Source: Schizochytrium sp. TIO01
Taxonomy: Eukaryota; Sar; Bigyra; Thraustochytrida; Thraustochytriidae
Assembly: GCA_004764695.1 (NCBI GenBank)
Contig: SMSO01000014.1
Location: 2,989,148 to 3,053,147, forward strand
Reading direction: 5' to 3'
Length of the DNA: 64,000 nt
Made by a program: the position numbers and the translations under genes
Part shown: positions 1-9,540 of the stretch, piece by piece
Position numbering within the stretch: position 1 is the first letter of the stretch
How the letters are laid out: each line of letters starts with the position of its first letter
The notes under the pieces: model-generated
What the model saw: the letters and a program-made list of their open reading frames with translations, nothing else
What the model was told of the DNA's origin: nothing
The model's database searches: none

Positions 1-2098
1 GCCAAACTGCGAGCGAGCGAATAAATGAGTGAGCGAGGGAGGAGCGAGCTCAGAAGTATGGATTTCAGGCCGCCAAAGGCTGCTTGAACCACGATACTAC
101 AATAAGAATCCAGAGCCCCAACTTGCAATCCTACTCCGTCAGTTTCTATGGTCGTTCTCCACAAGCTCACGGCAGGTCAAGCCCACCGCCACGAATATAA
201 TTTGGTATGACTGCACACACGTCCACGGGGCCTTTCGACTATGCGTTCTACACAAAGTCTCTTTTAAAGGTTACCAACGAGCGCTATTTGTTGCGCTAGA
301 GTTGGTATGGAGCGAGGGGATGCAGCGAGCGCTTTGTAGAAGATGTTTTGTCCACAACGACGACACGCAGACAATATGGAAAACAGCGAGCTCCACGCTA
401 TCTTCGTGTAGAATAGCCCTATCGCTTGACACGCGCGCGCGGATAATAAACTGTTTGTAAAGGCAGAAAGGAACTTGATATTGGGAAATGCAACGTGAGA
501 CAGCGCCTGCACGTACGGCCGAGACCTGCACGCGCCAGACACTCTAGACTGGCGACACCAGCAGGGTGGCGTGTTTGCGCGACTGCAGGCAGAATACTCC
601 ACCCGACCTGCGTTGAACTTATGCAGGGCACCACTCAAGAGAAGTTCCGATGGGTATTGATTGCTCGATCGACTGACAGACCGACTAAAATCATCAAGTT
701 TTATTTACATTTTCAACAGGGTCTTTTAAATAAAATAAAATAATAATAACACCTCGTTCTCTATAGGGAGTCTTAAATAACTCTTATCCATCCTTGCAAT
801 AAAAAGTATTCCAATTTTTATTATATTTTTAACTTTATTTTAAATTTAAAATATAACATAAAAGTACTAAGTGTTTTCATTGATCATATTTTGGTTAGTA
901 AAGCAGTGGCTGCACGTGGGGAGATTCTATTTTATACTGTAGAAGAAAGCTATACTTCATAGTCCATACCATTCTTACAGAAGGGTATTTTTTTAATCTA
1001 CTGTGGAGGAGGTGCCCTATACAATGAAGAAAAGGTGGCAAGGGCAAAGGGTGTGTACAAGGCTTTCCAGCAGCGGTCTTCGCGCTGGCCTCCTCCTCCT
1101 CCTCCTCCTCCTATTGCTGTTCTTTGAAACCTTCTCTATCCAGTTGCTGTGCCGCCTCATGAGCTGCTCAGCTGCCTCATCAGCTCCCTGCTGATTCTCT
1201 TCTCTGCTCCCGGTGACGGTGGCATCGAAATGGAGATAGCCACGTGAGGGCGAGGGATGCGGCACGTGCACGCTATTAGGTGCACTTCAGTAATTTACTC
1301 TCTTTTTTCATTTTCTTTTTTTGCAATGATTATATTCAAAACCTCGAGGTTTATGTTGCTAAAAATGTTTTAAAAGAACTTTTTTATTTTGAAAAATAAA
1401 ATTAAAAAGAAATTGATAGCTGCTGGACTAAAGAAAAGTTTAGCACTCAGTGAGGGATGCATTTCTTGAAAGTGGGTGAGGGCACTGAGTTAAAGAACTG
1501 AAGGAAATCGACGTTCTGATATATCATGCAAGTGGGAGATGCATAAGTTATCGAAAGCCAATGGAAGGTGGGTGAGCGTCTGGCTTCTCGTTACTTCGTC
1601 TTGAGCAGCGCCGGAATAACTCAGAAAAGCCAGGTCTTGCAGTTGGTTTGCACAGAAGGTGCCCTGGAACTTAAGCCCAATCGCTTTAAAATAAAGGCAT
1701 TCTCTGTTATTTGAGCTTCCTGATTCACGAGTTCTTTACTCAGGACATGCCGCCTTGCACGGTGTGTACATGTGTATGGAGGTAGGTACTAATGTCAACG
1801 TAGTACACAACTTTAGAATTGAAATAAAGGATAGTGAGCTCTGTGGTCCTATGGGCGACGAACTTCAAGATTATTTATCATGCGCTAACTCGAAAATGAA
1901 CTTGAACTTGGGACCGGCTTGCAAAGACGGACGAAAATGAGTTGAGTAGTAGACATAGTTTGGGCAAACCTCGGTTGTCTCGTCTTGGAAAGCTTTCAGT
2001 CAAAACAGGGGTGGTCTTTAGGACTCAAGCAAAAGCGATGATGGTGGCCCTGGTAATAAATTCGACGACGTCAAGGCTTCAGATAGAAAAAAAACATA
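1..2098. other. Gene-poor, AT-rich leader region; no supported gene
   Basis: I see no convincing gene here. The open frames are short, mostly lack an ATG, and overlap on both strands without recognisable motifs. Positions about 690-900 are strongly AT-rich, with ATTTTAAATTTAAAAT-type palindromic stretches, and about 1087-1112 is a short CTC trinucleotide run that creates a poly-Leu/poly-Arg artefact. Decayed coding material begins just to the right, so part of this stretch may be older pseudogene or transposon debris, but I cannot show that. Confidence 0.5.
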
Positions 2099-2216
2099 GT
2101 GCTAGGGTGGGGCAACATCTTTTCTCTCTTCACTAGGCCTCTTCTTCTTTTCAAGTATTTAAGGAAGGCGCACTGTGACGATGTAACGTTTCAGAACACA
2201 ATCGAAGGTTCTGCTA

Positions 2217-2320
2217 GTTTCAATGATATCCTCATTGTCAACAAGGAAACCTTCAACGACGACGAAGATGCACGGAACTCTTTGAACGGCCTCATTGGCG
2301 AGTCTTGTACACTCAATTAG
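2217..2320 (+). pseudogene. Possible fragment of an RNA-recognition motif (RRM)
   Basis: The frame translates to a stretch containing TFNDDEDARNSLNGLIGES and then stops. This resembles the end of an RRM: the RNP1-like strand followed by helix 2 (FxDxEDAxxALxxLNG type). The upstream part of the domain is not recognisable in the same frame. It lies about 0.5 kb before a clearer broken RRM/RS gene on the same strand, so both may derive from the same family. The motif match is short and the call is tentative. Confidence 0.3.
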
Positions 2321-2816
2321 GTATAACACGTGTTTCCCAATCTGCAAACTGCGAGGCAGTTGAAATCCCGCGTAATTAGATAAAGAGTAATGTCTTCAGC
2401 AAATAAAGACATCTACTCTACAAGCAGGTAGGTGCCTGCCTTTCTACTGGCAAAGTACGAGGTAAACTATGGTTCTCACTATTCCACCTTTTCCACCATG
2501 CACGTTCCGGGTTATGGAGCGCGCTTTCATCATCGTGATGTAAACTAAGAGAAAGTCCATGGAATACTTCAAGTATTCGCGATATCTACCATCAATACTA
2601 GGTCTGCTAGGTGTGACAAGGAACACAACTATGGTATCATCCTTTCCATTGTGAGAGCGAGCGCTCATCAGCGCTCGTCAGAAGGTACTCCGTTTCAATC
2701 CTTTGACTTGGCAAAAACTAAACCAAAACATGCACTTGAGATACTAATCCCCCAACTCTCTTCTCTGCTCTGCTCTTCACTTCACGTTTCGTCACGTTTC
2801 CGTGTAAAGATCCACT

Positions 2817-3300
2817 ATGGACAGTGGCAACGAAGACCAGAACTTAATGTCGGTCATAAATGTCTATCTGACAGCACAACGTTTCGTTCCTAGTAATCTT
2901 TTGCTGATGTCGAAAAGTAGGAGGAGCAGATGGCGGTCTTGACACTGACACATTCGTGGATCACCTCAAGACGCTCCAAGATCTCTAGCTGGAATTAAAT
3001 GTTTGTCAAAGGCTGTGCACCATAACAAGCCAAAGGCGAACGGCCTCAGGAAGTTTAATGATGGTAGCCTGGTGCAGTCGGACGGTCGTCATTGCCGAAT
3101 CAATGTCAGGGCACGTTCACGTTCACGTTCACGTGATGATACTAATCGCTAATTTCGATTTAAGAGAACGGGAGCATGAACGGGAACGCGGTCGTAGTCG
3201 AGTTGATCGTGGTCGCAATGAACGCTGGCGTTACAGGGATTGTGACAAGGTGGTTCATCAGAAAGGAGAGGAGTTTAATTGGCATGACGCGAGCTATGAT
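2817..3300 (+). pseudogene. Decayed SR-type splicing factor (RRM plus RS domain)
   Basis: A recognisable SR-protein order can be followed only by changing frame several times. An ATG at 2817 opens MDSGNEDQN. A second frame then gives a VGxxCLSDSTTFR stretch that looks like the first strand of an RRM (VxVGNLSxxTTxxDL). A third frame gives DTDTFVDHLKTLQDL, like RNP1 and helix 2. A fourth gives DGSLVQSDGRHCRINVRAR, like the last RRM strand, running into RSRSRSRDD. After a stop near 3152, another frame continues with arginine/glutamate-rich sequence. SR proteins bind exonic RNA and promote spliceosome assembly. The stops and frame changes argue for an inactive copy. Very small introns could explain one or two breaks, but not all of them. 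Confidence 0.5.
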
Positions 3301-3716
3301 AGACTCGATTACATAATAAGAGTCCGTTCCATTGATCATAATGTCTGGGTCAATGCTTTCTGCAGGTTTAACTTGTGTAAAGACGAGAAATGCACAAATG
3401 CATTTTTTTCCCGAAGACTGAGGCGCTCAATGTCAAACAATGCAGTGTTTTCAACATCAAATGGTGCACTAGTTGTGCATACGAGTGCAGTATGATGGTC
3501 GGCCTGCTGGCGTTCCAGGTACGGGATCTCCTTCAATCGTGATGGGGATGTTCATTTCTGGACGCCACCTTCGCTAGGGGGGGGCATGGACGTCTTCACG
3601 ATCGACTTGCGTTGGAATGAGGATACAAGAAGATCCACGAACTGGCGCACGCATACTACAACGCCCTTTGTAAAGATCACCTTCATGATTCCAGATTTTG
3701 CCAAAACCATGCTTCA

Positions 3717-3740
3717 CACTCTCCCAATCTTGGGAGAGTG
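3717..3740. repeat. Perfect 10-bp inverted repeat (hairpin)
   Basis: CACTCTCCCA and TGGGAGAGTG are separated by four bases (ATCT) and are exact reverse complements. No gene is recognised immediately beside it. It could be a remnant of a transposon end or a structured RNA element; nothing else supports either reading. Confidence 0.6.
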
Positions 3741-5265
3741 CGCAGAGTGATCCTCACTGACGGGTGAATGAATCTCCCCTACGAGCAACGTAGCTCATAT
3801 ACAGAGGGATCGTTCGTGCATGAACGCACGCAAGCCATATTTTGAAGATGTCAATTATGAGTATAATCGATGCATCCCAGATCTCAGAAGTTGTGAACTA
3901 CAATCTGCGCCATGACGATGGCTAGCCATGATTTATTTTGTTGTTCGATCAATTTCTGCACTCACTAGCGACATGCAACACCTATTGATCCTTCAAATTG
4001 GGTAGAGATCCAGGCCAAAGCAATCACTCATTTGATCAATTTCTTACCATATCAATTAATGTACCTGCTATTATCAATTACTATACAATTTCATGACGCC
4101 TTTCTTGGTTGATAAAAGTTGTATTTATCTACAACCATAAGTTATTTTTGTGCGGTCTTTCTATAAAGAATTTTCGATCATGCGTCGCTATGTCCACCGC
4201 CAAAATGTCCTGCGCGCCTAAGATTGGACAACACGTTGATGGTTTTAACCATCTAGTCCCAGTATTTCCCTTCGGCACATCTCAATCTCCACGTATGAGA
4301 TAATCAGCGTACGCAATGTCTTGTCCAGGACGTGAAAGACATCTTCGAAGATGTAAACCATGTAAAGACCCAGGAGGAAGACAATTCCATATCGACAACC
4401 CTGAAAAGGTGCATACTCCGAACATCAATTATGATTGGAGATCAGGGTAAGACTCTTTATCGGGCAAATGCGGAAAGTTTCGGTAGATAGTGGGGAAATA
4501 AAGTTAGTCAATAATAATCGTACAATACACTCCATCGCCGAACTTGTTGCCGCCTCAAAATGTACGGCATTAGTGGTGCCCCAGCTAGGTAGTCTAGTGT
4601 GGAGTTTCCCAACCTTATCTACTTGTAGACTTACATTTTACCCCCCTTGAGTTTCCTGGAGCAAGAGCTTCAAGCAGCACCACGGGGGCTTTGCAAAAGT
4701 TTTGCGTTTGCCCGAAGTGCCGCCCTGGAGCCTCAGCCTGTTCTCTGTATCTTCAGAACCGATTAATTGATTGATTGTTTGATTGATCAAATGCTTGACT
4801 GATTCCTTGATTCCTTGATTCTACCGTATGAATTTCTGCATTGCCGGAGACTTCAGCGTCTCCATCCTTCCGTACCAAAGAACGATCGCTCGCAAAGAAT
4901 CCTTCGACGGGCCTTCTGCCCGGGTGCCAGCTTCCTTCCCTCCGCTTCAAAGGATGATCGTGATGTACTTTGTTTTGTTTCAGGTTTGATTGATTTCCCA
5001 TACTCATCGTAGAGGCTGCCACTGCTAGCCCCTTGATAGTCCTTACTGCTAGAAGTGCTGGACCCTGCATGCATGGTCCAGGTCCCTTCGGAGCATGTGC
5101 ATTCGCCATACTATATTTGACCATTGAAGTTGATGCATTCGATGCATTCGATGCACGCGATGAGTTGAGTGCATGAGATGCGCCCGATGGACTTGCGAAG
5201 CCTGAGGCTGCAGTAAGACTTCTTGGCGAGGTATGATATTCGTAATAGGCTGCGTGCATTGATCT

Positions 5266-5289
5266 ATTGATTGATTGATTGATTGATTG
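5266..5289. repeat. (TTGA)n tetranucleotide microsatellite
   Basis: About six tandem TTGA units. Related TTGA/TTCCTTGATT-type imperfect repeats lie at about 4763-4825. Tetranucleotide arrays of this kind recur throughout the non-coding parts of the window. Confidence 0.85.
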
Positions 5290-6218
5290 GGTCCGCTTAA
5301 TCGTGCATGCATGGGAGGAGTACTTTTGATGACGGATTGCTTTATTGAATGATTGAGCTTGAAGAAGGCAGTGGGATGCAGTGAAGCTGAAAGGAATGGG
5401 AGAGGAGTGGGGATACTGGTGAGTCCTCGAGCACGTAGATAGACATGTCGGGGTTGATGTAAACCTGCGCAATTGGTTTGGTTTCATGGGTTTTGGTATA
5501 TTGGTAGTTTTAGGTAAAGTCGAACTTTTATGGAATTTGTGGAATTTGTCGTTCGAATAAATCATGACTGAAAACCTCTGAAAGATCTCGAGCAATCCAA
5601 CAATCAGCTGCACTCGTCGATCACGGAGAAGAGTTTGCCTTGCTAGCTAGTTGCGACCACTCAGCGCTGAGACGTGGCAATCTCGCTTGCAGCTTTAGTT
5701 TCTGCGGTTGGTTTTCTAGTGGTCAGATCGGCATCTCCGCGGGAACCGGAACTTGGTGAGAGGCTTAGCTTTTGGGGCACAGAGCAGCAGAAGCAGCGCA
5801 GGCAGCAGTGTACTACAATTGTGCTAAACGAAGCAGACAGCGTCGAGAGAAGTTGATTCGTTTGTTCTCGCCTTTTCGCATCGACTGATCGCTGACTCGT
5901 GCATTCAATTATTCCATTATAATCTCGTGCATTCAATCATCAAGTCTCAACATTCGCGCGTTCATTGCTTGCGGGAAATACGACCGTTCCGACGTGGCTG
6001 GAGGATTCGCGACTGACGAAGATTGTGAATATCGAACAGCAGAACTTTGAGAGAAAGTCTTGGAATTTCACGAACTCTAAACTTGTTTTAGACAAAGGAG
6101 CAGCAGCGACAGCAGCGATACGATTGTCCAGAAGCAAACTCGAATCGTAAAGTCGACCAGCTCGTAGGTAAGGGGCTAGCCAGGTACCGCAGCTTCAAGC
6201 TTACATAACAAGTTGAAA

Positions 6219-7250
6219 ATGACAGGTATTGAGGTGAAGATTATGGCAATGCTTGCAATCATCATGGCTGTCATGACGGTGAGCACCCAAGCCCAGAGGG
6301 TGGTGCCTGCGACTGCCAAATCTACTACCGTATCTCCAAGGATTGTAGGTGGCTATATTGTAGATCCAAAGAACCGGCCCTGGATGGGTGCGGTGCTGCT
6401 CACACCAAGTGGATCGCAAACCTCCTCCCTTTGTGGATGCTCGTACATTGGAAGTGCTGACTCCTACCATTATATCTTGACTGCAGCTCATTGTATTCCA
6501 ACGAGCGGATCCTTTTCTGCAGCAGCCTACTTTCTCCAAAATGACCTTGCCTCGACAACTGACTCGGACGCAATTACGCTCACAAGCGGTGTTGATGTAA
6601 GTGTCCACCCAGACTTCACCGACAGCGACAACAACTTCTTGCAAAATGACCTCGCTATTATCTGGTTTTCAGACTCCGATGTTAACCTTCCGAGCCCAGC
6701 CACCCTCGCTTCTAGCAACTTTAGGGATCTGCAGGATGGAACTGAGGTTACCATCACAGGCTATGGCTCATTGCAGTACGAAGGCGACAACTCGGACCTA
6801 AACTTACGTCAAACTAATGTGAACATTGTTTCAACTTCAGAGTGCTCGTCAGATTACTCTGCTGGGTCACAGATTAATGAGGATATGCATATCTGCGCTG
6901 GGGCCTCTGGCCGGGACACCTGCCAGGGTGATTCAGGAGGCCCTTTAGTCTATAACATCACTGAGACTGATCAAGTTCAAATTGGAATCACGTCTTTTGG
7001 GTACGAATGTGCCGTCAATGGCTACCCAGGTGTCTACACTCGCGTTTCTTCTTATCAGTCTTGGATTGAAGATACAGTCACCTCTTCGGCAAGCACCAGC
7101 GATACCACGCTGCAGTTTTCTAATGGTGGTAACTCAACTTTAAGCCCTACTCCATCCCACGCCTCTCGCACTGGCGTCGCAAGCCCTTTCATTGGTGTGG
7201 TCTTTGTTGTGTCTAGCTTAGTGCTCTCCGCGCTTAGTGGTAGAACCTAA
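6219..7250 (+). CDS. Trypsin-like serine protease (S1A), secreted, probably GPI- or membrane-anchored
   Basis: Predicted 343-residue chymotrypsin-fold protease. A hydrophobic segment ending in an AQ-type cleavage site (about residues 8-26) looks like a signal peptide; a second ATG at 6243 would give a more compact one. A short propeptide precedes RIVGG, the usual activation site. The catalytic triad is visible as His in TAAHC, Asp in NDLAII and Ser in GDSGGP. Asp in DTCQGDSGGP is at the S1-pocket position, which implies trypsin-like cleavage after Lys/Arg. The C terminus is a Ser/Thr-rich spacer followed by a hydrophobic tail and a short basic end, the pattern of a GPI-attachment signal or single membrane anchor. 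FLQNDLA occurs twice, once around the catalytic Asp and once about 35 residues earlier. No intron is needed. The substrate is unknown. Confidence 0.9.
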   Translation: MTGIEVKIMAMLAIIMAVMTVSTQAQRVVPATAKSTTVSPRIVGGYIVDPKNRPWMGAVLLTPSGSQTSSLCGCSYIGSADSYHYILTAAHCIPTSGSFSAAAYFLQNDLASTTDSDAITLTSGVDVSVHPDFTDSDNNFLQNDLAIIWFSDSDVNLPSPATLASSNFRDLQDGTEVTITGYGSLQYEGDNSDLNLRQTNVNIVSTSECSSDYSAGSQINEDMHICAGASGRDTCQGDSGGPLVYNITETDQVQIGITSFGYECAVNGYPGVYTRVSSYQSWIEDTVTSSASTSDTTLQFSNGGNSTLSPTPSHASRTGVASPFIGVVFVVSSLVLSALSGRT

Positions 7251-7639
7251 GAAAGTAGTCCCAATATCGACTACAGTGTTTCAGGGTTGGCTTAGATTGC
7301 TGCTGCTTCTATTTGCGTTCATGTAGTTCGATTCTGATATGTATGCTCGGTGGCATTTAAAGTGAGAATGGTATTCAATAATTATGTGCTACCGGGAGAG
7401 CCGCCTTCTCTTTATAAACTTTAATTTTTAAAAAGGATATTATTACCATGATATCATGAAAAAATCTGTTATCTTTGTGTTTTGAAGTACACATGAACAT
7501 TGGCTTGCGTCGAGGTGTGCATTATTATCTGTATATTTGTTTCACAAACGTAGATGCGTTATGCACTACGTTAAGATTGGACGTATATCATAAAAAGAGC
7601 TTTCGTCTCATTCTGACTCAAATGCCTAAATGTGCCTTA
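7251..7639. other. Convergent intergenic spacer
   Basis: AT-rich spacer between the 3' ends of the protease (plus strand) and the leucine-rich-repeat gene (minus strand). It must contain the 3' UTRs and polyadenylation sites of both; nothing else is recognisable. Confidence 0.5.
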
Positions 7640-8724
7640 TCACGGTTTTTGACCAAACGTATTTAATTTAGGTAGGGCTTCCTTCAGACCGTGGGGAATT
7701 GAATGAAGCTTATTGTTCGCCAAATTTACGCGACAAGGCGCTAACTCTGCAAGCTCTTCGGGAACAGAGGTCAGTTGATTGCCATTTAGGAGTAGAACCT
7801 CAAGGTTCTTAAGTTGCCCTAGAAGATGCGCTGGGAGGAAAATACTGAGTTTGTTCGAGCTCAGGTTTAATGACTTTAATGCAAGCAGAGACGCAAGCTC
7901 CTCTGGAAGCTCAGTGAGGTGATTTCCGCGCAAAATTAATGTCTCAAGCTTTGCCAAGCTGCCCACGCATGGTGGAATAGACATAAACTCGTTGTTATCC
8001 AAGGCTAAAACTCGAAGTTCAGGCCAACAGTTTGATTCTGTGCACGCCTCTGAAAACTCCTCAATTCTATTTCCAGATAAACGTAACACTCTTAACTTCT
8101 TGAGCGCTGCAAGTTCTGCAGGGACCTTTGTGAACATATTGTCGTCTACAACAACTTCCTCCAAAGACTTGAGCTCTGCAAAACCCTCACTCAGGTCACT
8201 AAGGTTATTTTTACCAAGATCCAAGTGAACCAATGATTCGCATCGAGCAAGTGCTTCAATTCCTGTCAACATAGCAACATCAATAATGTCAAATCCAGCT
8301 TGTAAGTAAATCGTTTGGAGTACGTCTTTTCTTTTGGTTTTATTTCCCTCCTCTAACTTACCACCTAATGACACAAGGTTGTTTCCATAGAGTGAGAGGT
8401 TAACAAGGTTGAGCATACAGTCCACTTGCTGAGGTCTGCAGAGAACAGGCCGGATACCTCCCATTGGGAATTCCTAATTTGACGCAAAGCATACAACGTA
8501 AACCTATCAGTCAGAACATACCCTGTTCTTATTGCAATTTTTTTGTATTAACCAGGCCCCTCTCGCTACAAGTTCAAAACCCTACAACACCTGTTAAGCC
8601 CAGTGTTTTCATTTGGGGTCATTTCATTAGAAATAAAAGTACGTACCGCAGACCGTCGTGCCAAGAACATGTCATGTCGAGGATCCTCCTCATCAACGAG
8701 GATCTCCTTGATCTTGCGTGTATC
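7640..8724 (-). CDS. Leucine-rich-repeat protein, multi-exon, 5' end incomplete
   Basis: About nine leucine-rich repeats of the LxxLxLxxNxL type, probably a protein-protein interaction scaffold. Exons read on the minus strand: 8724-8647 (encodes KIKEILVDEEDPRHDMFLARR), 8473-8362 and 8262-7640 (stop TGA). The intron 8361-8263 (GTAAGT...TTGACAG) is 99 nt and contains no in-frame stop; removing it joins NNLVSLG to GIEALARCESLVHL and restores an exact repeat spacing. The intron 8646-8474 has GTACGT...TTAG borders. The first listed exon follows an AG acceptor (TATAG), so at least one further 5' exon lies upstream and was not found. If translation instead started at the ATG at 8464, the spliced protein would be 241 residues. 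The LRR assignment and the 99-nt intron are well supported, the 8724-8647 exon less so. Confidence 0.75.
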
Positions 8725-9540
8725 CTATATAATCCTCAAATTCATTATTTGCGTCAGTGTTGATTTTCCTTATTGAAGCTTCACTACCTATCCATATCTA
8801 TTGTCATCCATTCAGCCATCCAGCTAGCAAGTAGGTATCAACAGAAAAAGACACCTTGGCGTCGCTATGAACATCCGGAGCACCATCAGCATCCGTGCGC
8901 ACGGATTAACCCGGATCTTTTGTCACCTGTTGCCGGTTTCTTCAAAAACCTACTCTTTTCACAAACATTCTCCTCAAAAATCCCCCCTTCAGGATATGAG
9001 CAGCTCTGTTGCACAGATGAAGTTTGTTGGCCAAGTCTACGCAGCACAGTGCTTTTGACCTCGCCCGAATTGGCCTCTCGCCTAACGACCGCCACCTCCA
9101 TTTACGGTCTATTTGCACAACCCATTTGACAAAACATTTAGGCCATTAAATACACCGCGGCGAGGACATCTGACCCTGGGTTTGATAAGATTAGTGGGGC
9201 ATGTGTGTTGCAATGAGAGGCGGCGAAGGCACTTTCCGGCTACGATCCATTGCAGTTTCTCGATCCGCGGCTGATCGAGGAGGTGGCTCATTCTCCGATC
9301 GTGGCTCGGAGTGGGTTGGTCTAGCAGATCGACATCTCTGGGATCATCGGCGGGTTCATACCTGGAGGCCCACGTGTGTGTCTCTCTGCTGGGTTGATCT
9401 TTCGATCATCGGTCTGGAAAGACGAGCAACTAAGTTGCTGCACTTTACGTGTCTATAATAAATAGCTGGCGTTTGCTTCGCTTGGGGTTTCACAATTTAA
9501 GATCTTCTTCGTGTGTTCTTAGAGAAGCGACCGTAGGAAA
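8725..9540. other. Divergent intergenic region, LRR gene and IleRS
   Basis: Should hold the missing 5' part of the LRR gene (minus) and the IleRS promoter and 5' UTR (plus). An ATG frame at 8867-9058 (plus, 63 residues) begins MNIRSTISIRAHGLTRIF, which has the basic amphipathic look of a mitochondrial presequence, but it ends without any domain. I regard it as unproven. Nothing else is recognisable. Confidence 0.4.

Larger units (their letters stand above)
3301..6218. other. Gene-poor region upstream of the protease gene
   Basis: No convincing gene is visible. The largest open frame (minus strand, 4753-5613) starts without an ATG, contains (TTGA)n-encoded INQS repeats and has no recognised domain. 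A perfect 10-bp hairpin lies at 3717-3740 and a (TTGA)n tract at 5266-5289. The last few hundred bases before 6219 presumably contain the protease promoter and 5' UTR. Confidence 0.4.

Noticed and set aside
4753-5613. 286-codon open frame on the minus strand
   Set aside because: No ATG at the start, contains microsatellite-encoded INQS repeats, and other frames in the same interval look equally plausible. No domain.
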